Positions 10,611 to 22,343 of a stretch of DNA of 64,000 nt are shown here, piece by piece. The translations under genes were made by a program, and so were the position numbers. The notes beneath the pieces are model-generated. The model saw only the letters and a program-made list of their open reading frames with translations, did not search any database and was not told the DNA's origin. How positions within the stretch are numbered: the stretch's first letter is position 1; the number at the start of each line of letters is the position of its first letter. The stretch is from Labia minor (lineage: Eukaryota > Arthropoda > Insecta > Dermaptera > Spongiphoridae): positions 45,214,734 to 45,278,733 of the forward strand of contig OY720350.1 of NCBI GenBank assembly GCA_963082975.1, given 5' to 3'.

Positions 10611-12743
10611 TTAAGATTTTTCTAATAATTTATTATTAGACTCTAAAAGCAAATGTTCACTGGTCTCAATAAGATTCGGTGGTGGATATAACATTGGGGG
10701 GTTTCTTTTATGAATTTCTATTTTTTTATTAACTAACATAATTTTAGTCATAATATTCTGTAAATTCCAAAGATTTCGAATTAAACCATCATTCAAACTA
10801 AAAGGTCCATAACGGACACATTTAACTCCTTGACAAGTAGCATAACTTCTTAAACTCAAGCCAATTTCATGAATTATTTCCCAAAATAACTCTTGTTTTT
10901 CATTAATACTTTCAATTTCTAAAATAAAAATAATGATAAAAAGTATAATTCCTAAAAATCTAAATTTTAATAATTCGTTACCTAATGTAAAATCAGGAGG
11001 ATTAAAATGTATACATTTCATTGTATAAAGAACTGGTAATTTTTTATTACTTGGTCGAATTGGACCCTTTGAAGCCAATTCATAAGCTGTTTGACTATCA
11101 GGACTTATACCACAAACTCTGGAACAAAGAATATAGTCATATAAATACAAGAATTCTTCATAAAAAATATGATATCAAATAAATTAAAAAAAGTTTGAAA
11201 AATAGGAACATCTTAGTTTTCTTTTATAGTTTCTTATATTATAAAATAAATGATTGAATTTTTATTAGCAAATATTAATTTCTCTGCTTAAATTCTCTTA
11301 TAAAATATAAGATTTGATATGCATAAAAAATCTAATCAAGATTAAAAAATAAATTCGATATTAATATTATTTAATTTTTGGGAAAACGTTTTAAAAATAT
11401 TAATTATAATTTTGGGGAGTTCAGAAAATATCTTGATGAATCATAAATAATAAAATTTTCAGTAGAATTTATAAGAATCATTATCCTTAAATTAAAATTT
11501 TCTTAATTTTAATTTTTATTTAGCTGTCCCACATTTATAATTAGACAAATAATTAAAATATATTTTGGCTTGATGAAAGAATCGTTAACGTTACAAATAA
11601 AATACAAAAGGTACAAATTTGATATATAATAATAATAATATAATAAGATAAAAAGAAAATAAGATTGTATTTTAAAAATATGATACCTACTCGAACATCT
11701 TTTTTCGAAAAGAAACTTCTAAAGTAGCTAAAACTTTATCCATATGGTATTTTTTAATAAATTCATATTTACTTTTCCCTATTATTTTTCCTTCTTTGTA
11801 ACAATTTTCAGAAACCACACCAAGTTTTCCTGAAACATGATAAGTTCTCAACCATTGAGCATCCTGGATTCTTTTCGCCAAATTTGATCCTTTATCATTA
11901 ATTCCTAAAACTAAAAAAATGGATTCAAGAATAAAAGTGTTTTGGAAGTTAACAACATTAAAATGAACTTACGTAAAATACCAGTAGCATGACTTCCTAA
12001 AAAATTAGCAAATCTTAATTTTATATCTAGAGGCATATATCTTGGTCCAACCACTTGTGGTAAATCAGCAAAACTTGGTTTCACAGTCAAGGTATATTTA
12101 TTGGAAGAAGTTTCATTTATATATACATAATCTTTTGGCGGACGGACTTCCATGTCATTTAAATCTGAAAAATATCAGATAAATTATTAGCTATATAAGA
12201 ATTAATATAACAAAATATGACTCTTGATTTTCTGTTGTATAATATCAAATTAACTCTGTAAAAGAAATAAAAATAAGAAATTGACATTGACATATCAAAG
12301 AAATATGAACATTGAAGTGAGTTAAAAAATACCTATTATAAAAACAGTTGAAATTTTATCAACAAAGTTTAACAAAAAAGTTTAGTATGATGAAAAATCA
12401 TGAAAGTATAGAATTCTATAATCTACTGCAAAAAATTTTTAATTAAAAAGTTAAAATTTGAATTTAATGGAATAAAGTGGATTCTTTTTTCTTATAACAA
12501 AATAACCTAAAAAACATTTTCGGGAAAATAAAATAAAAAAATAAAAATTTAATAAAATTGATAAAACCCTTATAATAATAAAACAATTCTTATTTTTATA
12601 TTTATTTATTTTTTAATACCATTGCTCAATTTTACTCGAATGACATTTGAAATTCTATTCAAACTGATATCGGATGGTTTGATAAGACAAGCAACCCCAT
12701 TTAATAGGTCCATAGCAATTGGAGCTTTCGTAATTAAAACCAT
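10611..12743 (-). CDS. TRUB2-like mitochondrial-type pseudouridine synthase, complete, five exons
   Basis: Minus-strand exons in coding order: 12743-12620, 12164-11973, 11910-11691, 11118-10982 and 10918-10611 (TAA). All phases fit, giving 326 residues, close to vertebrate TRUB2. Blocks in order are NGVACLIKPSDISLNRISN (N-terminal TruB strand), VKPSFADLPQVVGPRYMPLD, NFLGSHATGILLLGIN, QDAQWLRTYHVSGKLG, SQTAYELASKGPIRPSNK, CIHFNPPDFTLEIESINEK and EIIHEIGLSLRSYATC. The TruB family isomerises uridine in RNA; TRUB2 acts on mitochondrial transcripts and in mitoribosome assembly. In TruB enzymes a catalytic Asp precedes the A-x-G-V-L strand; here that position reads Gly (LGSHATGIL), so activity is doubtful. 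The Tyr of the next motif (LRTYHVSGKLG) is kept. The last intron is only 63 nt and stop-free. I am confident of the family and less so of orthology. Confidence 0.9.
10919..10981 (-). other. 63-nt stop-free intron of the TRUB2-like gene
   Basis: Donor TTAG|GTAACG and acceptor TTTTTATTTTAG|AAATTG on the minus strand. Removal joins PPDFTL to EIESINEK, which restores the family pattern (PPEF-LEV in vertebrates). The intron is a multiple of three with no stop, so retention would insert 21 residues rich in Phe, Ile and Leu. Confidence 0.75.
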
Positions 12744-13929
12744 TTTGTTTAATTATCATTTATCTTATAAATTAAATTAATTTTTAAAATTAAATGATTT
12801 TTTAATTTTGAATAGGTAAATTTAAATGTTCAGATAGTCTGTGATGTTCACTGAAGAGGGTGCCAAAATAGCGAAAAATTTGTAGAGTGCTCTACAGTCG
12901 TTTAAAAACATTTTCAACTTTATTCAAAGAAAAACTAAAAAACGATTTTATAAAAATTATACAATTATTAATTAAAGAATTTATTATTTCATTAAAAATT
13001 ACTTATATCTTCTTTCTATCATATTTTTTTAAAATGACAAATGAAATATACTTGATAGATTATAGAAAAACCTTAAAATTTGATTTAAACGTTTTCTTTC
13101 TAGAAAATAATAATAATCAATTTTTAAGATGTTAAATTAATATTTCTTAAATGAAAATAATAAAGAAAGATTCATTTCGATCCTATATTTGTTTTAGATA
13201 ACAATAATAATTAAGTGGCTATTAAAATTTTAATTAAAATCTTATAAAATTTTATAAGAAATTAAATTATTTATTTAAAAAATATTTTTGGTGGTTATAT
13301 CACATTAGGAAAGATCAATATAAAAAGATATCTTACTTAATTATTCCTCCAAAAGTTCATAACGACTTATCAATCTCCTATTATAATTTTCTAATATATG
13401 AAATCATTTCCTTAAACGAATGTTAAACTTATATACTTCTAAATTCATATTTACAATTAAACTTTTTAACTTAAAAATTATTAAGTCATTCATAAATTAA
13501 ACTATATAAATTTATTTTTTTGTTTATCTATTATTTAAAGAAATTTTCATTTTAAACTGTCCACTATTTTATGTTTAAATTCTATAAATTACTTGATTTT
13601 TATGAATAATATAAAATGTTTAAATTCTATGTTTAAATTTTATGAATAATATAAGTCCACACAATGCTTGATCAACAATATTGGTATTTTTGATAATTTT
13701 AATATTTTTAATTAAATAATCAGAAAAATTGAAATATTAATTATTTTTTTAGCTAAAATACTTTTATAGCGTTGTGCCTTTTTTCAAAAGTAATAAATTG
13801 TCAACAAAATTGAATATTATTAATAATAGTAATATTTTAAAAATACAATATTTTTTTTTTACATTTATGATATTCATATTTTTTATATATGAATATATGA
13901 TGGTCTGTGATATGAATATTAATAATATT
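12744..13929. other. divergent intergenic region, left part
   Basis: This is the shared upstream region of the TRUB2-like gene (-) and the 14875 exon (+). It is AT-rich with no conserved promoter element I can name. A frame of 82 codons at 12887-13135 is Lys/Phe/Ile-rich and looks accidental. Confidence 0.4.
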
Positions 13930-14055
13930 TCAAATTTGTAGGCAATTTGTTACTTTTGAAAAAGGACAAGATTAGTGCCTGAGATGTTAGCATTAACTCA
14001 AAAGGGAAATGGAATGCTTATTTTTTGATTTTTAACCATTCTAATCTACTCGATA
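13930..14055 (+). repeat. Penelope-like hammerhead-like repeat fragment
   Basis: TTTGAAAAAGGACAAGATTA is followed by GAGATGTTAGCATTAACTC, GGGAAATGGAATGCTTATTT and TTTTTAACC. The order and spacing parallel 1486-1620, but the GAAACGTCG part has decayed to GAGATGTTAG. The rest of 14056-14710 is plain AT-rich spacer with a short TA microsatellite near 14545. Confidence 0.3.
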
Positions 14056-14874
14056 TTTTTTTTTTTTTGACTAAAAATGATTAATATCTCCTGCTATTAT
14101 AATTGATAAAATTTTATATATTTATTGTGAATTTATTTATAATATCTCTTTCTTATTTATTATAAATGATATTCTCAGATTGTAAAATAATATAAATAAA
14201 AGAAATGGTTGATATAGAACAAAGAATCACACATTAACTCTATACATTTTCAAATTAAAATTATAAGATAGAGAAGGTAGAATAGATAATAATTCGATTG
14301 GGAGAAAACTTTAATTTTGGGAAGACCAATTTTGGAATGATTTATGAATAGATCAAGTATACATTTTGAAGATACCATAAATAATAAAATATGAGTGAAT
14401 TAACATAATAGAGAAAAGGAATTGGATCAGATGAAAGATGGTAGAAGGAATATCATTTTTTTATGCCAAGAAATTTTGAGTAAATAGTAAATATAGATAA
14501 AAATAATTAAACAACTGAAGAATTTGAACATTTTGTTTTTATTATATATATATATATATAATATTAATATTTTTACTTTACTAAATTAAGATGCCTTTAT
14601 ATAAACAATAATCAATGCTGTGTGGGTTGACTTGTTTGTTTCCAAACAAAAGAAGAGGAGAGTTGAGGCGAAGTTGTTCATCTTTGTAATTGAAAATTCT
14701 TTCGAATTTCTCAATGAACAAAGTTTCTACTATGAAAAAGGGTGGGTGGGTGGGTAGTGGGGTGTAAATGTGAGTGGTGATAGTGGGGCGGGTGTGTTGC
14801 GGGGTGCGCGATGTGTTGGTATCGACCTGTGCGGATGCTGCGCGGGGTGTCCGCCGGGCGCCGCAGTCGGCGCG

Positions 14875-15165
14875 ATGGAGCTGCCGGGGGCGGATGCGCT
14901 CGAGGCGGCGCCCGCCACCCCACGACGCCGACGGTTGCTCGCCTCGGAACGGTCCGAGTTTGTGCCACCACCGCCGGTGGTAAGTTTTGCACCCGGTTGT
15001 GGTGCAAATGCCCCGAAACCAAGCCGTAAACGTGAAGAGGCTCAGGCTTTAGAAAATCTACAACGGCGAGTGGAGGCATCGCGGTTGACGAAGGTGAGAC
15101 CTCCGGTACCGACACCCGCAAAGCAACCGTCGTCGCTCGACAACCGGGCGCCCCTCGTGCACAAG
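14875..15165 (+). CDS. GC-rich first coding exon of an unrecognised protein (possibly N-terminus of the CAP gene at 33858)
   Basis: The chosen start is GCGCG-ATG-GAG at 14875, a reasonable Kozak context, in a strongly GC-rich island (about 14740-15165). The frame is open 35 codons further upstream, so an earlier start is possible. The exon gives 97 residues, Pro/Arg/Ala-rich, beginning MELPGADALEAAP, with RSEFVPPPPVVSFAPGCG and a likely helical REEAQALENLQRRVEASRL. It ends at a phase-0 donor AAG|GTAAAC (15166). Two alternative in-frame donors exist: GTG|GTAAGT near 14978 and AAG|GTGAGA near 15090. I do not recognise a domain. The next plus-strand exons with matching phase are the CAP exons starting at 33858, with about 18.7 kb of repeats between. 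Confidence 0.6.
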
Positions 15166-15189
15166 GTAAACAACCAATACAAAAACAGA

Positions 15190-15237
15190 CTCATCTCTCT
15201 CTCTCTCCTCTCTCCTCTCTCCTTTCTCTCTTCTCAT
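15190..15237 (+). repeat. CT-rich low-complexity tract
   Basis: A run of CTCT and CTCCTCT units directly downstream of the 14875 exon donor. Confidence 0.8.
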
Positions 15238-16734
15238 GACATTCAACTCATCTAAATCAGATACAAATATCACCAGCACCCACTCTCTCTATTAAACATT
15301 TTATTCATATATATATATGACAATATATGACATTTTATTAATTAAATTTATAAAATTATTATTTAATTTAATTGATTAACAACCCTAATTTAACAATTTT
15401 TATTATTTTTACTTTGATTAACTTTAATTGACATGACATGGATTTGTTTACAATACAAATAGAACCCCGCAAGATTTACTTTTTTTATATTCTGATAATG
15501 TACCTCAAAATAAATTACTTAATATATAAATCAGAACTTATATATGTATAAGATATAAGTATAAACAATTTTCAATTGACCATTTAAATTTTTACTTTAA
15601 TTACTCAATAATAAATATTTATAAATCCAGATAAATGTAGAATTCAAAATTTTTAACCTTCATAACGTCAACTTTTAAATAATACTTTAATCTAAGAAAT
15701 ATAAACTATTAATATTTTTTTTTTTCAAAAATACATAATAATTCGTAAAATAATTTAATCATTGATATTATTATTAAAATTTATAATAAAAATCTTCTTG
15801 TAATTAATTGGTAGGGGCTATATTTAATTATTATTGTTTATATATTTTTGAAAAGTTCAAATTAATCAAATTTAAAAGTTAAATAAAATAATATATATAT
15901 TATTTATATATATACATATAATATTGTATTAATAAAATCTGGTGTTGAAGAAGGTATGAAAATTTCTATGCAATATAAAAATAAATACTACATTTTAACT
16001 AAGATTTTAGCGAATTAGTAATTCTGAATTTAATTTTTAGAAAAATTTAGCTTAAAAAACTTTATTTACTATTTTATTTTAGTTAGAATTTAAATTTGGT
16101 TATACCTTTCCATATTTTCTGAGGATTTTCATTACAATTTCAAAAAAAAAATTTTAATTACTTCAAAAGGCATAAGTATACACAATTATCACATAATATT
16201 TTCTCTAAAAATACAAAGAAATAAAATTTGGACATATTTATTTATTGAATTATTTAATTACTTTTATTTGCAATTTATTATTTGGAAATTAATTAAAATT
16301 TAAGTAAATTATACATATAAGTTTTTTAAAATCTATGAGTATCTCTCCTGTTGAAAATTTAACAATAACTAGAGATTGTAGTTTCAGGTTACCCCATTTA
16401 CACCTTCAGTATGCCTTTAGCTCTCCTCTATAATTAAACTCGAGTAGTTGTTCGATAATATTGATGAATATTAATTTATTAAAATCGTCTTAATTAATGC
16501 TATCAAATTTCCTAATTGTTATTAGCGAGGTTCTGGGTTTTGGTTTTGTTTGGAAGGGCTTAATTTTAAATATATTATCCTCTTTATTTTAACTTTTAGA
16601 ATTGAAATTTATAATTCATGTCTATATAAAGATATATTATAATTAGATATACCTTTGCAAACGATAAAATAGTATTTTTCTTCAATTTCTTTGAAATATA
16701 TTTATTGTAACAAAATAGGGGTCAGCCCTTAATG
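15238..16734. other. AT-rich presumed intron sequence without recognised features
   Basis: Very AT-rich with homopolymer runs and short TA microsatellites near 15890 and 15312. No coding frame or repeat family is recognised. Confidence 0.45.
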
Positions 16735-19700
16735 TCAACACCATCTCCCATTTTTATTTATTTATTTATTGACTTTATTTGGTTACAAATATATATTTAC
16801 AAAAAAATTTAATTGATTTCTTCTTATTATGACAGAACCAGGCCCTTGAGGGCATAGGCCTCTCCCAATATTTTCCAAACGGTCTTTTGTCTCGCGATCC
16901 TCTGCCAATCCGTTCCCGCTGTTTCGCGGATTTCATCTGACCATTTTTTTTTAATTGTCCGCCTCTTTCCTTTTTTCTTCCAGGATATGCCATTCCAAAA
17001 TTCTTTTAGACCATCTTTCATCTTGTGTTCTTACAGTATATCCGGCCCACTTCTATTTTATTTTTCTTATATAAATGTTGATGTTGTTCATATTTGTTAT
17101 TTTATATATTTCTTTTATTCTTTTTCTATCTCTTCTTGTAAAACCAAGAATAATCCTTATCATGGATCGTTGAGCTGTTTCCAATTTATTCATATTTTTT
17201 CTTGTTAATGTCCATGTTTGTGCACCGTAAGTCATCACTGGTATAATACATTTTTTAAAAACTTTGATTTTTGAGTCTTAGTTTATATCTTTATTTTTTA
17301 GTATAAAGGCCGTAGACCAGAATTTTTTCCATCCTAAGTTTATCCTTTTATTTATTTCTAGCGTGGATCTATTTTCATATCGTATTGTTTGACTAAGATA
17401 AACCACTTCTTCCCTACACTCTATGTAGTTTTTATTATCGTATTTTATTTTTTCTTGACAATCATTTGTAAGTATTACTGACTTCTTCTCATTTATCCTT
17501 AGACTCAATTTTTTAATTTCTTCATTCAATTCTCTCAGTAGTTCGGTTATTTCTAATTTGTTTTTCCCAATCAGGACTATGTCGTCTGCAAATCTTAAGT
17601 TGTTTAAGAAAGTGCCATTGACATTCAATCCCTTCTCCTCCCAATTAAATTTTCTGAACATTTGCTCAATTGTACAATTGAACAAAATTGGTGAAAGTGG
17701 ATCTCCCTGTCTTATACCTCTTCTTATTGGGAAGAAGGGTCCCGGTTCATCCTAGAGATTTCTAGCTTCACATGTCTTATATAGGTTCTCAATAATCTCA
17801 ACGTAGTTTATATCTACTCCTTGAGAGATCAGAGCTTTCAGGATGCAGGCCTGGTTTATAGAGTCAAATGCATTGGCAAAATCTATAAATGCTAAATATA
17901 TTGTGAATTGATATTCTCTAGATTTTTCCAGGATCTGTCCTATCACGTGTAAATGATCTATTGTGGAATATCCAGTTCTAAAGCCGGTTTGCTCTATTGG
18001 TTGATTGAGATTTATAGTTCTCTCAATTCTTCTCTGGATTAGTTTTGCAAAGATGTTTCCGATATTTGATGATAGAGAAAGTGGCCTATGGCAATATCTT
18101 TCGGGTCGCCTTTTTTGTACATAATTATAATGTTGAATTTTTGTCATTGCTTTGGTATGGTTTTTGTTATTAATATATTATTATCTAAGGATGTTAATGG
18201 CTTTATTATAAAATTAATGAGTTGTTTTAGTATTTCGTTTTTTATCCCGTCTATGCCAGGCGCTTTATCGGATTTTAAATTTTTTATCTCATTTTCAATT
18301 TCTGATTCTAAAAACTCAGGAATGTTTTCATTTAAGCGTATTTTGTTATATAATTTATTGATACTTTCGCCCTCGTATAATTCTTTATAGTAGTCTGTAG
18401 CTATTTGAACTATTTCTTTACGCACATAGTTAATATTTTTATTTTTGTTTATAAGACATGGAATTAGTTGTTTTCCTTCAAATATCATTTGTCTCATTTG
18501 TTTACTGAAGTATGTGGTTGAATCAACTTTTTTATAATGTGATTGTTGTATCTTTGTATATCGGTCCTTATGATATATTTAACTATTTTACACATTAGAT
18601 TATGTTCAATTTGACCTACTTTAGAATTTCTTTCCTTTTTTAATTTATTTCTTCTTTCAATGAGGACCTTTGTTTTTTCGGATAGTTTTGTTTTTGTTTC
18701 ACTTATTTCATAAGATTCATTTTGTCCGTTTATTAATAAGTTTTCTAGTCTATTATATTGATTTTGTATTTGGTCTTTTTGTGTAAAATTTATATTGATT
18801 AGTTCTTGTTTAAAATTTTGTATCGAAACGATACTTTTTACCTCTGATTGATATTTTTTTATTCCATTTAGGATGTGGACGCTTTTTAATATTATTTATC
18901 AGTATTTCAATTTTTAAAAGTCTATGGTCACTGAAGAATGGAAATTTGTCCACTATTTCAAATTTATTAATTATATTAAGGTATGGAGTCACTATAAAGT
19001 CAATTTCATTCTGAAATACACCATTAGGGGCGATCCAGGTCGATCTCTTTCCCGTTCTTTTCTTATAAAAGGTGTTGACTATTTTGAGTTTGTTTTCTTG
19101 ACAGAACTGAACCAAACTCTCTCCTATGTCGTTTCTTTTTCCATAGCCGTAAGGTCCCATCATTCTATTTTCTTCCTCCATTCTTCTACCGATTTGGCTG
19201 TTGAAGTCGCCCATAATTATCAGCTGGTGGTTATGTGAATTTGGATGTTCCTGTATAGCTTTGTTTAATAAAGGATAAAAAGATTCCATTACCTCATCAT
19301 CAGCTTGATTTGTAGGATCATAAACTTGTATTAAGCGGATATTAGTTGTGTTGCCTATATTCAATGTTACAAGAACTATTCTATCTGAATATTCCCTATA
19401 TTTTATGATTTTATTTGTCCAATGTTTATTTATTATGAAAACAACACCTCTTTGCCCTGGTATCTCTCCATTATAATAAAAAATATTTCCATTGGTTCTC
19501 TTAATTATCTTTTCTCCATGCCTTCTAACTTCTGCAAGACCCAGGACATTTAGTTTTGTTTTTTCCATTGCGTTTTCTATCTCTATTAACCTTCCTTCGT
19601 CTTTTAGAGATCTTACATTTAAAGAGCCAATAGTAATATTGTCAATTTTTTATTTGAGCTTTTTTCTTGTCTTTTTCTTTTCATTGGAATTATTGGAATT

Positions 19701-19925
19701 ATTGAAATTATTATTTATATCTAGACTTTTAATATTTATTTTATTATTTTTGGAATCACGAACCGGATTATCATTTCATTTTTATTTTTATCCTTATTCA
19801 TATTTATATTTATATTTATATATTTGGGAGGTTATGGTCTAATTCTCCCGAGGTGACCAGCCTTACTGGGCGAAACCATCTCCAATACCCCAAACCAAAT
19901 ATTGGATATTGACTACTCCGAAAAA
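16735..19925 (-). mobile_element. RTE-clade non-LTR retrotransposon, nearly full length but inactivated
   Basis: Read on the minus strand, the order is a 5' region (near 19925), an apurinic endonuclease (18810-19568), a linker, a reverse transcriptase (about 18497-17278) and a C-terminal domain (17238-16775), then a 3' end with ATTTATTTATTTATT (plus strand near 16755), the kind of short tandem repeat seen at RTE ends. Reverse transcriptase landmarks include APGIDGIKNEIL, RPLSL, QTGFRTGYSTIDHL, LAFIDFANAFDSI and RFADDIVLIG (catalytic FADD). C-terminal landmarks are YGAQTWTLTR and WSDEIRETAGTDW. Several stops and frameshifts (for example near 17752, 18147, 17278 and 17053) break the polymerase, so it is dead. 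Host endonuclease-like annotations such as craniofacial development protein 2 often derive from this family. Confidence 0.9.
18810..19568 (-). pseudogene. RTE endonuclease domain, intact open frame of 252 residues
   Basis: The frame is open throughout and keeps the exonuclease-endonuclease-phosphatase landmarks: GLAEVRRHGEK near the N-terminus, VYDPTNQADD, MGDFNSQIG (active-site D and N), RSTWIAPNG, EIDFIV and the final SDHRLLKIEI (catalytic Asp-His). The upstream start is not preserved and the downstream polymerase is broken, so it is the surviving part of a dead element, not a host gene. It cuts DNA to prime reverse transcription in active RTE elements. Confidence 0.85.
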
Positions 19926-20380
19926 ATCTTTCTCTTAAAATAATTATTACATTTTTATTTATATTATTATAAAATAAATTTAAACATTTGATATATCTTA
20001 AAATTATGTAGGAGTTTTGTCCTATTTTTAGTCTCCTAATAGAACCGTATGCTAATTCTTCAATGACTTTTTATCAACTCTATAAATCCATTTCGAATGG
20101 CGAAAAAAAACAAGATTGAGTGCCTGTCAACTTGACTTATAAAAAAAAACTCTCCCCTCCTGGATGTGATTCATCACGGTCTAAAAAACATTTTCTCATT
20201 CATTGAAATATATTAAATTAATTCGCAAGTTTCTTTTTTTACCCAGGTTGTATATCATAAAGGGCGTTAAAGAATGAAGAAAATATATGGATAATAATAA
20301 TAAAAGATTTAGGTTTAGGTATTCAATCATAAATTAAAAAATGTATTTTATGTAAAACTTATTACATAAAATAGGAGACA
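19926..20380. other. AT-rich spacer without recognised features
   Basis: Only short frames and homopolymers; nothing I can name. Confidence 0.4.
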
Positions 20381-20388
20381 TTAAAAAC

Positions 20389-21072
20389 CAGTGGCGTACC
20401 TAAGGCGGGGGGGGGGGGGGGGGGGTCGGTCCGCAACGGGCGGCACTTATCTTGGGGCGGCATTTTTTATATTTAGTTATAGTTGTAAAAAGCAACTTAT
20501 TCATTTCATATTTATTTTTTTTCTTTCTTGAATAATAAATGATTATTATGATTATTATAAGTTTACTATTTGATTTATATAAATTATGATCAACTATATG
20601 ATTTCGAATATTATTCCTAGGTGTATATAAATGAATTTTAGTGTAAATTTTGAATTCTAATTCCAAGAACAGGATAATAATTTTATTTTATTGTATTCAT
20701 TAAAATTCGTTCGCATCTTTAAGATTTTGTTCGGCAAAATTATCTGCGTTCTACAATGAGTCAATTAAGACTACAAAATCTTGCAAAATTGTCAATAGAA
20801 CAAGAAATTACAAATAATATAAATTTTGAGAGCATTATACACGATTTTTCTAGTATGAAAGCTAGAAGAGTAAATATTATATAAAATGTTTACGAGTGCA
20901 TACAAATATGTGTAAAAAAATTTACTCTGTGTATTAATTAATATTGATTAAATAACTTAATAATTTATTTATGTGTATTAATTTATAAAAACCACTATTT
21001 GATTGACTTATAATAGAAAGGGCGGCAAACTGGAGATCGCCCCGGGCGTCAAAAGTTCTAGGTACGCCACTG
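20389..21072. mobile_element. hAT-type MITE, 684 bp, with 8-bp target duplication
   Basis: The left end is CAGTGGCGTACCTA and the right end TAGGTACGCCACTG, a perfect 14-bp inverted repeat. It is flanked by TTAAAAAC at 20381-20388 and again at 21073-21080. The ends continue into GGGCGGC / GCCCC-rich arms with a run of more than 20 G near 20406. There is no transposase. A 5' copy of the same element lies at 54759-55118. Confidence 0.92.
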
Positions 21073-21254
21073 TTAAAAACCATTTTAAAATGGAAGTGTT
21101 TATAGGGAATATAAATTATTCGTTCGATTCGGCTTCTATGTTGGAATATTTAATTCCAAAAATCCATTTCTCTTAATAAAATATCGATATTTGCTCCATT
21201 AATTTTTCTTAATAGAATTAAAATCCATGCAAAATTATCTTTCATTTTATCTTT

Positions 21255-21545
21255 TTTAATCGAGGGTTGTTTGAGCCTTTGACCTTTGACTCGACAAATC
21301 TGCTACTGCAGGATTCTCCATTTGGAACGGTCTGTTTTTCATTTGACATGAAAACAAATCGGATTGGTTTCGAACCAGTAGCGTCTAGGGAAGATAATTG
21401 CTTCGTGACTAAGCACCGTTTAGGTGTCTTGTGCTTCTTTTTTTTCTTCTTTTCTTTAACCAAGCTCTACAAGTCTATAACAGAATTCGGCCTTCGAACC
21501 ACAACCCCCATGTGTCTATCCCACCCACGATCAAAACGAATAAAT
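21255..21545 (-). mobile_element. tRNA-derived SINE-like fragment
   Basis: On the minus strand the sequence has CTACTGGTTCGAAACCAATC (B-box GGTTCGAAACC), preceded about 45 bases upstream by GGTGCTTAGTCACGAAGC (A-box-like). A second GTTCGAAGGCC block lies farther upstream (near 21500). It does not fold as an intact tRNA gene, so a SINE or tRNA relic is the likely identity. Confidence 0.4.
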
Positions 21546-22335
21546 CATTTCTATTTTTAGTACGAATTAAAATAACCCACCTCGAATAAATAAATAATTG
21601 TGATACAATAGAAATGCTAATGAATAAAAAAAATCTCTTAAATATTCTGGAATATTCATAGCTAATCCGATTAGGATCGCAAAATACTCCCCTAAGGTTA
21701 TGATTTTTTTTTTATCTAAAAAAATAAAACACTCTTTAATATATATAATTAATAAAATTACCATATTTATAAAGAATATATTAACTAAAACTTTTACCAA
21801 TTTTTAATATATTATTAGTTGAATTTGTAATTCAATATTCAAAGAGAAATATCAATTAATTAAAACTATATAAATTTTCTTTAAATAAAAAGTACTCGGA
21901 AATGAAAAAAATTACATATACAATTATTTATTGTTTACATTTTAATGATTACAATTGTACTTTTCAAAAAATTAAATTAAAATAATTTAAAATAAATACA
22001 AAATATATTAAATTCTGTGAATAATAAAAAAAAAATCATATTTATTTTTAAAAGTTAATGACTTTCTTATTTATTACTTACCCAAGTGTTCAAAATTGTA
22101 TAATATTTATAGAATAAATTATTTCAGAAATGTAATAACTAATTAATACTTATGTATATACCTATCTTCAATTACTTGTATCTTATATCAAACTATTGAT
22201 ATAATTTCTAATGCCCTTTACCATAGGTATTCATATTTCAGACCGGCCCTTGAGTCAAAAAATTTTGGACATACCTGCTTTAAAATTAAAATTAAACGAA
22301 AATAATTTAATTAAAGTATAAAAATATTCTTTATA
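21546..22335. other. AT-rich spacer without recognised features
   Basis: The 77-codon frame at 21567-21800 (minus) is Ile/Phe/Leu-rich and matches nothing known to me. No repeat borders are seen. Confidence 0.4.
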
Positions 22336-22343
22336 TTTTAGAT

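Noticed and set aside
14711-15121. 136-codon minus-strand frame over the GC-rich exon
   Set aside because: It is the antisense of the plus-strand exon, rich in His, Pro and Arg from low-complexity GC sequence, with no domain. The plus strand has the good start and donor.
21255-21545. Functional tRNA gene
   Set aside because: The B-box is good, but arms do not fold into a cloverleaf and the spacing of the A-box is poor.
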